Below the pieces are notes generated by a model that was not told the DNA's origin, made no database searches, and worked only from the letters and a program-made list of their open reading frames with translations. Shown here one piece after another: positions 63,342 to 64,000 of a DNA stretch of 64,000 bases; position 1 is the first letter of the stretch, and the number at the start of each line of letters is the position of its first letter. A program made the translations under genes and the position numbers. The DNA is from Phytohalomonas tamaricis (GTDB lineage: Bacteria; Pseudomonadota; Gammaproteobacteria; Pseudomonadales; Halomonadaceae). The stretch spans positions 496,001 through 560,000 of the forward strand of contig NZ_PVRV01000020.1 of NCBI RefSeq assembly GCF_003012345.1, written 5' to 3'.

Positions 63342-64000
63342 ACCTATCCAGGGGCCACCCTTGTGGCTTCTTGCCGAGCTGACCTACAAATGCCCACTGC
63401 AATGCCCCTACTGTTCCAACCCGCTAGATTTCGCCGGGCACGGTGAAGAACTGACCACGGCTGAATGGGTGACAGTATTCAAGCAGGCAAGAGAGATGGG
63501 CGCCGCGCAACTGGGCTTTTCCGGCGGGGAACCGCTGGTGCGTCAGGATCTCGCTGCGCTGATTGGCGAGGCACGCAACCTCGGCTACTACACTAATCTG
63601 ATCACCTCAGGGATCGGGCTGACCGAAAAGAAAATTGCCGCGTTCAAGGACGCCGGGCTAGATCACATTCAAATCAGTTTCCAGGCCAGCGATGCGGAGG
63701 TGAACAACCTGCTTGCCGGTTCGCAAAAGGCATTCGATCAAAAGTTGAAGATGGCACGGGCAGTCAAGGCGCATGGCTATCCGATGGTGCTTAACTTCGT
63801 CACACATCGCCACAATATCGACCAGATCGATCGCATTATCGAGCTGTGCATTGCGTTAGAAGCCGATGCCGTTGAACTTGCCACCTGTCAATTCTACGGC
63901 TGGGCTGAGCTTAACCGTGCCGGATTATTGCCAAGCCGTGCCCAGCTTGAGCGCGCCGAACGAATTACCAACGAATACCGCGACAAGTTGGCGGCAGAAG
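63313..64000 (+). CDS. pqqE: PqqA peptide cyclase PqqE (partial, cut by window end)
   Basis: Radical-SAM enzyme that links Glu and Tyr of PqqA. The first 229 codons are present and the frame is open to the last base. CPLQCPYC supplies the SAM-cluster cysteines and [12 protein letters not shown] the SAM-binding GGE motif. The ATG overlaps the end of pqqD by 29 bases. About 40% of the gene, including the SPASM domain, lies outside the window. Confidence 0.95.
   Translation, partial: MHNSGFSLPEPIQGPPLWLLAELTYKCPLQCPYCSNPLDFAGHGEELTTAEWVTVFKQAREMGAAQLGFSGGEPLVRQDLAALIGEARNLGYYTNLITSGIGLTEKKIAAFKDAGLDHIQISFQASDAEVNNLLAGSQKAFDQKLKMARAVKAHGYPMVLNFVTHRHNIDQIDRIIELCIALEADAVELATCQFYGWAELNRAGLLPSRAQLERAERITNEYRDKLAAE

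Overview
The window reads as chromosomal DNA of a free-living gammaproteobacterium, most likely of the Halomonadaceae (Halomonas/Kushneria/Zymobacter relatives). This is inferred from gene content (reductive pyrimidine catabolism under a RutR-type regulator, assimilatory nitrate/nitrite reduction, PQQ glucose dehydrogenase), moderately high GC with AT-rich intergenic gaps, and many strong intrinsic terminators. There is no rRNA, tRNA, CRISPR array, prophage or intact insertion sequence. Genus assignment is inference only.

Layout. 0.4-4.9 kb: sbcD-sbcC nuclease operon. 5-11.4 kb: scattered single genes (FlxA-like protein, two unknown membrane proteins, a hotdog thioesterase, an MFS exporter, a YbhE-type lactonase, a secreted alpha/beta hydrolase). 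11.4-19.4 kb: endonuclease V, then a complete four-carbon sugar-acid locus. Its minus arm is a GntR/FadR-type regulator followed by ltnD-otnK-otnC-otnI; its plus arm is denD and a GntP permease. L-threonate and D-erythronate are both oxidised to 2-oxo-tetronate, isomerised, phosphorylated and decarboxylated to DHAP. A decayed enolase-like fragment follows the permease. 19.5-27.8 kb: ribosomal protein bTHX (38 codons), an EamA transporter, a DEAD-box RNA helicase, YaiI, a YqjG-type glutathionyl-hydroquinone reductase, a LysR regulator and an M23 murein hydrolase. 27.9-37.7 kb: pyrimidine catabolism, with an NCS1 transporter divergent from beta-ureidopropionase, dihydropyrimidinase, preT and preA, and a RutR homologue beyond an outer-membrane efflux lipoprotein.

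37.8-48.5 kb: a DUF748 protein, then the nitrate assimilation locus. cobA and nasA lie on the minus strand. A flavoprotein, nirB, nirD and a small metallothionein lie on the plus strand. CobA supplies the siroheme precursor for NirB. The roughly 650-bp divergent control region is the most striking part of the window. It contains a candidate NtrC enhancer in the middle, a sigma-54-like promoter facing each way, and on each transcript a pair of ANTAR-type hexaloop hairpins, the second overlapping the 5' arm of a terminator. This predicts nitrogen-starvation control through NtrC plus nitrate-responsive NasT/NasR-type antitermination on both arms.

48.5-55.4 kb: small and mostly uncharacterised genes, including a zinc-ribbon protein, an NlpE-like lipoprotein, a proteasome-like Ntn-hydrolase, a flavin disulfide reductase, a membrane-anchored SDR and a DUF2188-like protein. 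They are separated by AT-rich gaps that hold an orphan terminator (possible sRNA) and a 20-residue amphipathic ORF. 55.5-64 kb: pqqF, membrane glucose dehydrogenase gcd, and pqqA-B-C-D-E (pqqE runs off the window), so the PQQ enzyme and its cofactor pathway are together. Several starts were moved downstream of the longest ORF because a clear ribosome-binding site or family length supports the internal start; these are stated per gene.
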